In this document: positions 25,175-34,200 of the stretch, in pieces | Layout of the letters: every line of letters begins with the position of its first letter | Position numbering within the stretch: the stretch's first letter is position 1 | Translations under genes and position numbers: made by a program | The notes under the pieces: model-generated | The model's database searches: none | What the model was told of the DNA's origin: nothing | Seen by the model: only the letters and a program-made list of their open reading frames with translations | DNA from: Streptomyces sp. NBC_00539 | Lineage (GTDB): Bacteria; Actinomycetota; Actinomycetes; Streptomycetales; Streptomycetaceae | DNA: 64,000 bases | NCBI RefSeq assembly: GCF_036346105.1 | Contig: NZ_CP107811.1 | Location: 4,421,501-4,485,500, forward strand | Direction: 5' to 3'

Positions 25175-25958
25175 CAGAGCGGGCCGTTGGGCCGCCTGGG
25201 CGCTGTTCGGCGTCCTCTTCCTCCCCCTCTTCGCGCTGCCCCTCCTCGTCGTGGTGGCCGCTTCCTTCGCGACCCACTGGTCCGGCGCCTTCCCCTCCGG
25301 CCCGACCACCCAGCATTACGCCTCCGCCGTCCAGGGCGAATCGCTGCGGGCACTGACGACCTCCCTGGTCACCGCTCTCCTCGCGAGCCTGATCGCGCTC
25401 ACCGTCGGCACCTGGGCCGCGCTGGCCGCCGCCGGGCTGGGCAAGCGCGGGAAGCGGTTCCTGGACGCGTTGTTCATGCTGCCGGTCGCCGTGCCGTCCG
25501 TCGTCGTGGGCCTGGCCGTGCTCGTCGCGTTCAGCAAGCCGCCGCTGCTGCTCAACGGCACGAGCTCCATCGTCGTCCTCGCGCACACGGTCCTCGTCAC
25601 GGCGTTCGCCCACCAGTCGGTCTCGGCCGCCCTCGTCCGTCTCGATCCCGCGTACGAGCAGGCGGCGGCCTCCCTGGGCGCCCGTCCCTCGTACGTCCTG
25701 TGGCGGGTCAAGCTCCCGCTGCTGCTGCCGTCCCTGACGGCGGCCGCCGGGCTCTGCTTCGCGCTGTCCATGGGCGAGTTGAGCGCCACGATGATGCTCT
25801 ACCCGCCGGACTGGACGCCCCTCCCGGTCCGGATCTTCACGGCCACCGACCGGGGTTCGCTGTTCCGCGGCTCCGCGATCGCGGTGGTCCTCATGGCCGC
25901 CACCCTGCTGGTCCTGCTGGCCGTCTCCCGCGTCCGCACCAGGGCCTCCTACCGCTGA
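25161..25958 (+). CDS. ABC permease (2-aminoethylphosphonate type)
   Basis: 265 residues, GTG start overlapping the previous gene by 14 bases. About six membrane helices are visible, with the EAA loop YEQAAASLGARPSYVLWRVKLPLLLPSL that contacts the ATPase. It pairs with the frameshifted permease upstream to form the membrane channel. Confidence 0.85.
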   Translation: MLVHSRAGRWAAWALFGVLFLPLFALPLLVVVAASFATHWSGAFPSGPTTQHYASAVQGESLRALTTSLVTALLASLIALTVGTWAALAAAGLGKRGKRFLDALFMLPVAVPSVVVGLAVLVAFSKPPLLLNGTSSIVVLAHTVLVTAFAHQSVSAALVRLDPAYEQAAASLGARPSYVLWRVKLPLLLPSLTAAAGLCFALSMGELSATMMLYPPDWTPLPVRIFTATDRGSLFRGSAIAVVLMAATLLVLLAVSRVRTRASYR

Positions 25959-26013
25959 GCCCCTCCTCGCCACCCCCCGACCCGCTGACTCCCTTTCCCG
26001 GTAAGGAAGTTCC

Positions 26014-27093
26014 ATGCCCAGCTCCCGCATGCCCCTGCGCACCGCCGCCGCCCTCACCGGCAGCCTGGCCCTCACCGCCTCCCTCACCGCCTGCGGCGGG
26101 TCCGCCTCCCCCGCCGGCTCCGACGGCGGCGGGAAGACCGTCACCGTCTACAGCGCCGACGGCCTCAAGAGCGACGGGGGCGACGGCTGGTACGACAAGG
26201 TCTTCGCCGACTTCACCAAGAAGACCGGCATCGAGGTCAAGTACGTCGAAGGCGGCTCGGGCGAGATGGTCCAGCGCGCGCTCCGCGAGAAGACCAACAC
26301 CCAGGCGGACGTCCTCGTCACCCTGCCGCCCTTCATCCAGCAGGCCGACGGCAAGGGCCTGCTCCGGGCGTACCGGCCGCAGGGCTCCGACAAGGTCAAC
26401 GGCGGTGCCAAGGACGCCGACGGCAAGTGGACCTCGGTGGTGAACAACTACTTCGGCTTCGTCTACGACAAGAAGGAGCTGGCGCAGGCCCCCAGGACGT
26501 GGGAGGAACTGCTCGACGCCACGTACAAGGGCAAGATCCAGTACTCCACCCCGGGCGTCGCGGGCGACGGCACGGCCGTCCTCGTCAAGGCGGTGCACGA
26601 CTTCGGCGGCAAGGAGCCGGCGATGGAGTACTTGAAGAAGCTCCAGGCCAACAACGTCGGCCCGTCCTCCTCGACCAGCAAGCTGGCGCCCAAGACGGAC
26701 AAGGGCGAGCTGCTCGTCGCCAACGGCGACGTGCAGATGAACTACGCGCAGTCCAAGTCCATGCCGAACCTCGGCATCTGGTTCCCGGCCAAGGACGGCG
26801 GCAAGCCCACCACCTTCGGCCTGCCGTACGCCGCCGGTCTGGTCGAAGGGGCCCCGCACACCGAGAACGGCAAGAAGCTCCTCGACCACCTGCTCGGCGA
26901 GGACGCCCAGAAGCTGGTAAGCGAGGTCGGTGGCGGCTTCCCGGCCCGCACCGACGTCAGGCCCACCGATGCCAACGCCGTCGAACTCGCCAAGATCATG
27001 ACGGGGGTCGAGGTCTTCGAGCCGGACTGGGCGGACGTCGGGAAGAACCTCCCCGCCTACGTCGACGCGTGGAAGTCGGCCACCGGCAGCTGA
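26014..27093 (+). CDS. 2-Aminoethylphosphonate ABC transporter substrate-binding lipoprotein
   Basis: 359 residues. A signal peptide ends in a lipobox-like LTASLTACGG (Cys27), so the protein is probably anchored outside the membrane. The mature part is an iron/AEP-type periplasmic binding fold: TVTVYSADGLKSDGGDGWYDKVFADFTKKTGIEVKYVEGGSGE near the start and FGLPYAAGLVEGAPHTENGKKLLDHLL near the end. It is the last gene of the operon and precedes a 13-bp hairpin. Confidence 0.85.
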   Translation: MPSSRMPLRTAAALTGSLALTASLTACGGSASPAGSDGGGKTVTVYSADGLKSDGGDGWYDKVFADFTKKTGIEVKYVEGGSGEMVQRALREKTNTQADVLVTLPPFIQQADGKGLLRAYRPQGSDKVNGGAKDADGKWTSVVNNYFGFVYDKKELAQAPRTWEELLDATYKGKIQYSTPGVAGDGTAVLVKAVHDFGGKEPAMEYLKKLQANNVGPSSSTSKLAPKTDKGELLVANGDVQMNYAQSKSMPNLGIWFPAKDGGKPTTFGLPYAAGLVEGAPHTENGKKLLDHLLGEDAQKLVSEVGGGFPARTDVRPTDANAVELAKIMTGVEVFEPDWADVGKNLPAYVDAWKSATGS

Positions 27094-27129
27094 CCGGCCG
27101 CCCGCCGGTCACGCGGCGGAGGAGGCGTC

Positions 27130-27162
27130 CGGGCCGTGGACGCCCCCCACGTCCACGGCCCG
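27130..27162 (+). terminator. Hairpin after the phosphonate operon
   Basis: A perfect 13-bp stem, 27130-27142 (cgggccgtggacg) with 27150-27162, around a 7-base loop, 37 bases after the binding-protein stop. There is no T tract. Confidence 0.65.
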
Positions 27163-27244
27163 TGCCGGATAGGGTGGTAAAGACCAGAGGCCCCAGGTCA
27201 GAGACCCCGGAGGGCACAGGCCCCGCAGAGCGGAGAACAGTCCC

Positions 27245-28024
27245 GTGGCAGAGCGCAAGCCGATCGAATCCTGGCTCACCGACATGGACGGCGTCCTCAT
27301 CCACGAGGGAACCCCGATCCCGGGCGCCGACACCTTCATCAAGCGGCTGCGCGAATCCGGCAAGCCCTTCCTGGTCCTTACCAACAACTCCATTTACACC
27401 CCCCGTGACCTGCACGCGCGCCTCAACCGGATGGGTCTGCACGTTCCCGTCGAGAACATCTGGACCTCGGCGCTCGCGACCGCCCAGTTCCTCGACGACC
27501 AGCGCCCGGGCGGCACGGCGTACGTCATCGGCGAGGCCGGTCTGACCACCGCCCTGCACGACATCGGCTACATCCTCACCGACCACGAGCCCGACTACGT
27601 GGTCCTCGGCGAGACCCGTACGTACAGCTTCGAGGCGATGACCAAGGCCGTCCGCCTGATCAACGGCGGCGCCCGCTTCATCTGCACCAACCCGGACGAG
27701 ACCGGCCCCTCCATCGAGGGTCCGCTGCCCGCCACCGGCGCCGTCGCCGCGCTGATCACCAAGGCGACCGGCAAGCAGCCGTACTTCGCGGGCAAGCCCA
27801 ACCCGCTGATGATGCGGACCGGCCTGAACGCGATCGGCGCGCACTCCGAGAGCAGCGCCATGATCGGCGACCGGATGGACACCGACGTACTGGCCGGCCT
27901 TGAGGCGGGCATGCAGACCTTCCTCGTGCTGACCGGCCTGACCTCGATCGAGGACACCGAGAGGTTCCCCTACCGCCCCACCAAGACGGTCGACTCCATC
28001 GCCGACCTGATCGACCTGGTGTAG
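27245..28024 (+). CDS. HAD-IIA (NagD-like) phosphatase
   Basis: 259 residues from GTG. Motif I is WLTDMDGVLIHEG, motif II LTNNS, and the C-terminal GKPNPLMMRTGLNAIG and MIGDRMDTDVLAG are motifs III and IV of subclass IIA. Family members dephosphorylate nucleotides or sugar phosphates. It begins after the operon hairpin and is probably transcribed separately. Confidence 0.88.
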   Translation: MAERKPIESWLTDMDGVLIHEGTPIPGADTFIKRLRESGKPFLVLTNNSIYTPRDLHARLNRMGLHVPVENIWTSALATAQFLDDQRPGGTAYVIGEAGLTTALHDIGYILTDHEPDYVVLGETRTYSFEAMTKAVRLINGGARFICTNPDETGPSIEGPLPATGAVAALITKATGKQPYFAGKPNPLMMRTGLNAIGAHSESSAMIGDRMDTDVLAGLEAGMQTFLVLTGLTSIEDTERFPYRPTKTVDSIADLIDLV

Positions 28025-28105
28025 AACGCTGCCGTGCCGGCCCTCGGCCGGCCCCTCGGTCGGCGCCCCCTTCGTGCGTACGGCTGACTCGTACGGTCCA
28101 AGGGT

Positions 28106-28131
28106 GCGCCGCTCCGGATGCGGAGCGGCGC
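28106..28131. terminator. 11-bp hairpin
   Basis: gcgccgctccg at 28106-28116 pairs perfectly with 28121-28131 around gatg, between the NagD-like gene and the next coding region. Confidence 0.55.
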
Positions 28132-28138
28132 GCCGCGC

Positions 28139-28165
28139 GTGAATCTCCTTGTTGAGGAGGTTCAC
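28139..28165 (+). promoter_or_regulatory. Hairpin covering a ribosome binding site
   Basis: gtgaatctcc (28139-28148) pairs with ggaggttcac (28156-28165) through nine Watson-Crick pairs and one G-U, around a 7-base loop. The right arm contains GGAGG, the ribosome binding site for ATG 28167. The hairpin could mask translation starts until opened. Confidence 0.5.
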
Positions 28166-28166
28166 C

Positions 28167-28775
28167 ATGCGCAGTGCTCTGATCGCTCTCCGTGCCACCG
28201 GGGTGGCCGTCGCCCTGACGGCCCTCACCGCCGTCACCGCGCCCGCGACCGTCGCCGAGGACTGGGGCCGCAGCGGTGTCTCGGTCAGGCCGGACCCCGC
28301 CGAACCCGGGGACCTGGTCAAGCTGGAGGTGCGCGGCTGCGACGGCGGCTGGGCGTCCGCGAGATCCTCCGTGTTCGTCTCGGAGGTCCACCTGTCCTCC
28401 GGCCACGACGACCGCCGCGTCCTGTGGGGCGACGCGCTCATCGCCGGGCACGCCCAGGCCGGCTCCCACGAGATCCACGTCAAGTGCGACGGGCACGACG
28501 GCCGGGTCAGCGGCTCGATCCGGATCAGGGAGCGGCGCCACCACCCCGATCCGCACCACTCGCCGGTCTGGCCGGTGCACGCGGGCGGCGGCGCGATGGC
28601 CGCCGACGTGGCGGCCAGGTCCTCGGAACTGGCGGCCGCGCCCGCGAAGAAGAACCACGAAGGCGACGGCCCCGGGATGCCCCAGACGGTGATCGGCGCC
28701 GTCCTCGCCGCCGTGGCCACCCTGGCCGTCGCGGGCAGGGCGCTGGCGCTGCGCCGCCGTCGCAGCGGCGAGTGA
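28167..28775 (+). CDS. Secreted or membrane-anchored protein beside a sortase
   Basis: 202 residues. A signal peptide (to about residue 35, APATVAEDW) is followed by a small beta domain with two cysteines (RGCDG, HVKCDG), then a His-rich stretch RERRHHPDPHHSPVWPVH. A C-terminal helix with RRRRSGE tail completes it. The end looks like a membrane anchor without a clear LPXTG-type motif. It is 10 bases before the class F sortase gene, so the pair is probably an operon. No family is recognised. Confidence 0.7.
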   Translation: MRSALIALRATGVAVALTALTAVTAPATVAEDWGRSGVSVRPDPAEPGDLVKLEVRGCDGGWASARSSVFVSEVHLSSGHDDRRVLWGDALIAGHAQAGSHEIHVKCDGHDGRVSGSIRIRERRHHPDPHHSPVWPVHAGGGAMAADVAARSSELAAAPAKKNHEGDGPGMPQTVIGAVLAAVATLAVAGRALALRRRRSGE

Positions 28776-28785
28776 GGGCCCACCG

Positions 28786-29454
28786 GTGAACGAGGAGCCC
28801 CGCGGCTCCGGCGGCTCCCGCCTGCTGACGTTCGCCGCGTGGACGGTGCTGGTGCTCGGACTGTGGTTGTGGGGGCGGGAGATCACCGGAGTTCCCGTAC
28901 CGCCCGCGGGACGGGCCGGGGGCGCCGGGGCCGCGGTCCCCGGTCTGCCCACCGCGCACTCCCCGCTGGCGGCGGCCCCGCCGGCGCGGCTCGACGTACC
29001 GTCCCTGGGCATCCAGGCGCCGGTGATCTCCCGCGGCCTCGACCGCGAGGGGGCGATCGAGCCGCCCCCGTACGAGAACCCGGGCACCGTCGGCTGGTGG
29101 AGCGGCGGCACCCAGCCGGGCCGGGCAGGGACCGCCCTGCTGGTCGGCCACGTGGACACGCGCACGAAGCCGGCGGTGTTCTACGGGCTGAGCACGGCGC
29201 AGCCGGGCGAGAAGGTGGGCGTGGTGCGGGCGGACGGCTCGGTGGCCGAGTTCACGATCGAGGAGGTACGGGTCTACGAGCGCGCGGGCTTCGACCCGCA
29301 GAAGGCGTACGGCCCCAAGGTGGCGGGCCGCGCCGAGCTTCGGCTGGTGACCTGCGGCGGGACGTACGACAAGAAGGCCAAGGAGTACTCGGCGAACGTG
29401 GTGGTCGCCGCGTACCTGACGGGCGTGAAGGCCGGGCCGGGTACGGCGGTGTGA
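28786..29454 (+). CDS. Class F sortase
   Basis: 222 residues from GTG. One N-terminal membrane helix (15-30) leads to the catalytic barrel. Catalytic residues are H122 (LVGHVDT) and C190 (LVTCGGTYD). The usual arginine about ten residues after the cysteine is not obvious; the segment reads DKKAKEYSANVVV, with lysines. Class F sortases are found in actinomycetes with mostly unknown substrates. The upstream anchored protein is the natural candidate partner. Confidence 0.8.
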   Translation: MNEEPRGSGGSRLLTFAAWTVLVLGLWLWGREITGVPVPPAGRAGGAGAAVPGLPTAHSPLAAAPPARLDVPSLGIQAPVISRGLDREGAIEPPPYENPGTVGWWSGGTQPGRAGTALLVGHVDTRTKPAVFYGLSTAQPGEKVGVVRADGSVAEFTIEEVRVYERAGFDPQKAYGPKVAGRAELRLVTCGGTYDKKAKEYSANVVVAAYLTGVKAGPGTAV

Positions 29455-29500
29455 GGCGGCTTCGTCCCGTGCTCGGCGACGCCGCGCGGGACGGAACGAA

Positions 29501-29532
29501 GAAACCCCCGCAGCTTTCGCTGCGGGGGTTTC
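29501..29532. terminator. Bidirectional terminator between sortase and tRNA-Lys
   Basis: gaaacccccgcagc (29501-29514) pairs perfectly with 29519-29532 around tttc. The stem has A-rich and T-rich outer ends, so it can stop the sortase transcript and the opposing tRNA transcript. Confidence 0.85.
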
Positions 29533-29541
29533 TCCCGTCTG

Positions 29542-29615
29542 TGCGCCGCCAGGGACTCGAACCCCGGACCCGCTGATTAAGAGTCAGCTGCTCTAACCAA
29601 CTGAGCTAGCGGCGC
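29542..29615 (-). tRNA. tRNA-Lys (anticodon CTT)
   Basis: 74 bases on the minus strand, with a 7-bp acceptor stem (GCGCCGC with GCGGCGC), anticodon stem-loop GCTGA-CTCTTAA-TCAGC, T-loop TTCGAGT and discriminator A; CCA is not encoded. It is identical to the copies at 38127 and 46091. Confidence 0.97.
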
Positions 29616-29630
29616 CTGCTGACAGGGAAA

Positions 29631-29658
29631 ACTCTACCCCACCTGCGGGGGTGCTCAT
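29631..29658 (-). promoter_or_regulatory. Promoter for the first tRNA-Lys
   Basis: On the minus strand ATGAGC (29653-29658) and TAGAGT (29631-29636) are spaced by 16 bases, ending about 15 bases before the tRNA. The surrounding bases resemble the promoter of the second copy at 38087, suggesting gene duplication with its promoter. Confidence 0.6.
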
Positions 29659-29802
29659 GACCAGCCGCGCCCGCGTTGTCCGATTAACCCATGTTTGGGG
29701 AGTTTGTCGTGCACGATATGTCTGGGTCGAGCCGCATCTGATGCCCCGCCAGATGCGTGCCCGGCCGGACGAGTGGACGAGCAAGGGGAGTGGACGGAAC
29801 GC

Positions 29803-31260
29803 ATGACGACGCAGCCTCCGGTGCATGTGCAGACGGCGCCATCGATGCCGATGCCGATGCCGATGCCGGTCTTCGAGGAGTACGAGCCCGCGGGCGACTG
29901 TGTCTGCCTGGGCTGTGTGCACCGGCGCCGCACCCTCGCCCGCGGGCGGGCCACAGCGCTCCGGGACGGCGGGCCCCCGGGCGCGCGCGGCGCCCGACGC
30001 GCGCTGGTGGTGGCCACCGCGGCGGGTGTGGTGCTGAGCGGTGGCGGCGCGACCGCACTGGCCACGGCCCGCCCGGCACCCGGCCCGAGCCCGGTCCCGG
30101 TGGCGCCGACACCGCCGAGGCCCCCGGCGGACGGGCCCGGGTCTCCGCAGGGCGTACCGGCGCCGCTGCACGGGCCGAAGGGATCGCCCGCCAAGCCGCC
30201 GGGCCGGCCGGGTGCGCCCGCGACGGTGAGACGGATCGACCGCTCGACGATCATCAACCGGGCCAAGGTGTGGCTGGAGCAGCAGGTTCCGTACAGCATG
30301 TCCGACTACTGGTCGGACGGCTACCGGCAGGACTGCTCGGGCTTCGTCTCGATGGCCTGGAACCTCGGCACGAACGAATGGACCGGCAGCCTCGACAAGT
30401 TCGCCAAGAAGATCACCAAGGAGGAACTGCTGCCGGGGGACATGCTCCTCTTCCACAACCCCTCCGACCCCAACAACGGCTCGCACGTCACCCTCTTCGG
30501 CGGCTGGGTCGACGAGACGCGCACGAGCTACGTCGCCTACGAGCAGACCCGCCCGACGACGCGCAAGCTCGCTACGCCGTACGGGTACTGGAACAACGCG
30601 ACGAAATACCTCCCGTACCGCTTCACGGGCGTGACCGGCGGGCTCCTGCCGGACGCCCCGGGGACCGACCCGAAGCCGGCTGCTCCGTCCGCGTTCCCCG
30701 GCGCGAAGATGTTCGGGCCGGGCGCGAACAACGAGTACGTGGCGCGCCTGGGCCGGATGCTGATCGACCGGGGCGGGCGGCGCTTCTACCCCAAGGGACC
30801 GAGCACGAAGTGGAGCGAGTCGGACCGGCTCGCCACGCAGGCCTTCCAGCAGGCCCAGGGCTGGACGGGCGCCGAAGCCGACGGCATCCCGGGGGCGCAC
30901 ACGTGGCGGCTGCTGGTGGAGGGCCAGGGCAACGACATCATCCCGACGCCGGACGCCGCCCCGGGCCCCGGCGGCCACCCCGCGCACCCGTCCCCGGGTG
31001 CGTCCGGCCCGGCGGCGGGCGCGCCCGCCTACCCGGGGCCGGGGGCCTTCCGGCCGGGGCGGTCGGGCCCGGCGGTCGCCGCGCTCGGGCGGCAGTTGAT
31101 GGCCAAGGGGTTCGGCAAGCACTACACGTCCGGCCCGGGCTCCGTATGGGGCGAGGAGGACCGGCGCAACGTCGAGGCCTTCCAGCGCGCGCAGGGCTGG
31201 CGCGGGGCGTTGGCCAACGGTTATCCGGGCCCGGAAACCTGGCGCCGGCTGTTCGCATGA
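29803..31260 (+). CDS. NlpC/P60-like protein with two peptidoglycan-binding domains
   Basis: 485 residues. The N-terminus is Met/Pro-rich with C-V-C-L-G-C, then one membrane helix (65-87). A Pro-rich linker leads to a cysteine peptidase-like core: DCSGFVSMAW (C178) and SHVTLFGGW (H228). Two peptidoglycan-binding modules follow (about 305-370 and 425-485; RLGRMLIDRGGRR, WSESDRLATQAFQQAQGW). It should act at the cell wall. ATG 29803 is used as start; the upstream in-frame extension runs into tRNA-promoter DNA. Confidence 0.82.
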   Translation: MTTQPPVHVQTAPSMPMPMPMPVFEEYEPAGDCVCLGCVHRRRTLARGRATALRDGGPPGARGARRALVVATAAGVVLSGGGATALATARPAPGPSPVPVAPTPPRPPADGPGSPQGVPAPLHGPKGSPAKPPGRPGAPATVRRIDRSTIINRAKVWLEQQVPYSMSDYWSDGYRQDCSGFVSMAWNLGTNEWTGSLDKFAKKITKEELLPGDMLLFHNPSDPNNGSHVTLFGGWVDETRTSYVAYEQTRPTTRKLATPYGYWNNATKYLPYRFTGVTGGLLPDAPGTDPKPAAPSAFPGAKMFGPGANNEYVARLGRMLIDRGGRRFYPKGPSTKWSESDRLATQAFQQAQGWTGAEADGIPGAHTWRLLVEGQGNDIIPTPDAAPGPGGHPAHPSPGASGPAAGAPAYPGPGAFRPGRSGPAVAALGRQLMAKGFGKHYTSGPGSVWGEEDRRNVEAFQRAQGWRGALANGYPGPETWRRLFA

Positions 31261-31271
31261 CGGAGGCAACG

Positions 31272-34200
31272 ATGTACCCCACGCGCACCACGACCACCAC
31301 GGGCACGTTCCCCGTCCCCGCGGCGGAGCGACCCCCCACCGCCGGCCGGCCCCCGCGCCCGGGCCGCTGGACCACCCACCGCCCGACACCCGCCCCGCCC
31401 CCGGAGGCGGTGGGCCCGGTCCAGGCCCCGGGCGCGGCCCCGGCTGCGGGAGTGACCCCGGCCCCGGGCGTGACCCCGGCCCCGGCTGTGGTCCCGGCTG
31501 CGGGGGCTCCGGTTCCGGCCCCGGGGGTAGCTCCGGCCGTGACCCCGGCCCCCGCTGTGATCCCGACTCCCGGGGCGGCTCCGGCCCCGGCCCTGGCGGG
31601 GGCCTCGGCGGCGGGGCCGGCCCGGACGGGGACTCCGGCCCCGGTGTGGCCCGCACCACCGGCCCGGACCCAGGCGCCGGATGCGGCGCGCATGGCGGAA
31701 CCGGCCCCCGTGCCGGCTGGAAGCCCGGGTCCGAGCCTGGCCCCTGCCCGGGCGGGGGCCTCGGCGGTGACTCCGCCCCAGGCCCCGGATCCGGCCGCCC
31801 GGACGGAGGCCTCCGGCTGGATGGCGGCTCCAGCGGCTGCGGCCCAGAGGGAGGTGCCGGCCCCGGTCTGGCCCCCGTCCCCGTTCCGGACGGAGGCACC
31901 GACGGCCGCGCCCGTGAACCCGTCCGTGGAGCGGAGCATGTCCGCTGCCGGGACGGCTGCCGCTGACCGGACGGTGACCCCGTTCCCGGCGGTGGCTCCG
32001 CCGCACACCCCGGCCCGGACGGAGGCACCGGTGGTGGCTCCGGTCCCGGTCCAGGACCCGGGGGAAGGTGCGGGCCTGAGCCCGGCCCCGGCCCCGATGG
32101 CTTCGCCTCAGTCCCCCGCCCGGGCGGAGGACTTGGGCGGCACTGCAGTTCCCGCTCCGGGGCCGGGTGGACGCCCGGGCCTGAGCCAGGCTCCCGCCCG
32201 GGCCGTGGCACCGGCCGCCGCCCCCGCTCCGGTCCGGTCCGCACCTGCGGCCAGGACGGACGCCCCGGGCCCGACTCCGGCGGCGCCCGTGAGCGTGTCC
32301 TGTGCCGTGACGACTGCCGCGGTCCCGGCGGTGCCTTCGGCCGCGGCCGCGCCTCTGGAGCCGCTCCGGGAGCCGGGTCGTTCCCCTGCCGGGGCGGCCG
32401 CCTGGACGTCGGCGCCGACGGACGCTCCGTACCAGGCCCCGGCTCTGGCCGCCCTGCGTGCGGCCTCGCAATCGAGCCGGCCTCTTGTCGGGACGGCCGC
32501 CTCGTTCTCGGCCGTGCCCGTGAGCCCGTACCAGGGGCGGAGTGCTTCCCCTGCCCGGGGGACGGGCTCGGCCGGTGTCCCGGCGGTGGCTTCGCCTCAG
32601 GCCCCGGCCCCGGCCGACACGACGGGCGCGTCGGCGGTGCCGGCCTGGCCCGCGCCCGCCCGGAGGGAGGCGTCGGCAGAAGCTGCGGCCGGGTACCCGA
32701 ACCCGTCCCGCGCGTCAGGCTCGTCGGCTGCCGGCACGGCCGCCCGGGCGTCCACCCCGGCGGTGGCACCGCCCCCGTTCCCGGGGCCGGGCACGGCTTC
32801 GGCGGTGTCCCGGGCTCGTACGGAGACGCCGGCCATGTCCGCGTTTCCGGCGCGGGCGGAGGAGCCTGAGGCGGCAACGGCTTCGCCGCAGGCCCCGGCC
32901 GCGGCTTCGGCGGCAGCGGCGCCCGCCCCGGGCCGGGCGCAGGCCCCCGACGTGGCGGTGAACCCCGTTCCGGCGGGGGTCCGTTACCCGGAGCCGGCCA
33001 TGCCCCCGGCCCCGCCCCGGGATCCGGCGGCAACGACCGGGGTACCGGCCGCGGAGTCGGCCCCGGCGCCGCGGGCGGCTGCGGCCCCCGACCGGGCCCG
33101 GGCGCAGGCCCCGGCGTCGGCCCCCGACGTGGCGGTGAACCCCGTTCCGGCGGGGGTCCGTTACCCGGAGCCGGCCATGCCCCCGGCCCCGCCCCGGGAT
33201 CCGGCGGCAACGACCGGGGTACCGGCCGCGGAGTCGGCCCCGGCGCCGCAGGCTGCTGCGGCCCCCGACCGGGCCCGGGTGCAGGCCCCGGCGCAGGCCC
33301 CCGACGTGGCGGCGAACCCCGCTCCGGCGGCGGCCCGTCACCCGCACCCGGCGTCGGCCCCCGACGTGGCGGCCGACCCGCACCCGCACCCGGCGTCGGC
33401 CCCCGACGTGGCGGCCGACCCGCACCCGCACCCGGCCGCCACCGCCCCCGAGCGGCATGACCGGTCCGGGGTCGTCGAGGGGCCGCGCGACCCGGCGGGC
33501 GAGGAGGCGAGGACGCACCCCGAGGCGATCCCGGCCGCGCGGGGGCAGGCGGAGGGCGGCGCGTACCGGGCCGCCGGGCAGCGGCAGAGGTCCGTCGTCG
33601 ACCTCGTGGCCCGGGCCGTCGCCCGGGTGATGGACCCCGGGGTCCGGGACGACCCCGCCCCCGGCCCCCGCCCCGAACCCGAGCCCGGCCCCCGCCCCGA
33701 CCCCGAGCCCGTCCGCGGGACCGCCGTCACCGAGGTCCCCGTACACCTGCCGTTCCTCGGCCACCCCCGCCCGGCCCTCCCGGCCCCGCACCCCCGCCGG
33801 CAGCCCCCCGCGCCCCCGGCCGTCCGACCGGCCCCCGCCGGCCGCCGCGTCCCCCGGGGCGACGACGGCCTCCGCGAGCACCGCGGCCCCGTCCTGCCCG
33901 GCTGGTGTGCCGTCGGCATCGGCGCCCTCGCCCTCACCGGCTGCGCCGCGGTGCTCTGGCGGGCCGGCGCCACCCCCGACCTCCTCGCCGTGGCCTTCGG
34001 CGCGGCCCCCCGCGCCTACCACGGGCTGCCCGCCACCTCCTGGCCCCCGCTCGCCTTCCTCGGCGTCGTGGCCCTGCTCGCCCTCGGCGGACTCGGCCGC
34101 GCCAAGGCGGGTCACGCCTGGGTGCTGACCCTGTTCGGCCGCTACCGCGGCACCGTCCGGCGGACCGGTCTCACCTGGGTCAGCCCGCTCCTGCTCCGCC

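Noticed and set aside
29757-31256. In-frame 500-residue extension of the SPFH protein
   Set aside because: It lies entirely in an alternative frame of the NlpC/P60 gene and lacks sense; the start with GGAGG at 31272 is far better.
29593-33210. 1205-codon minus-strand frame opposite the NlpC and SPFH genes
   Set aside because: It is made of Pro/Gly/Arg runs mirroring the low-complexity coding strand, and has no start signal or domain.
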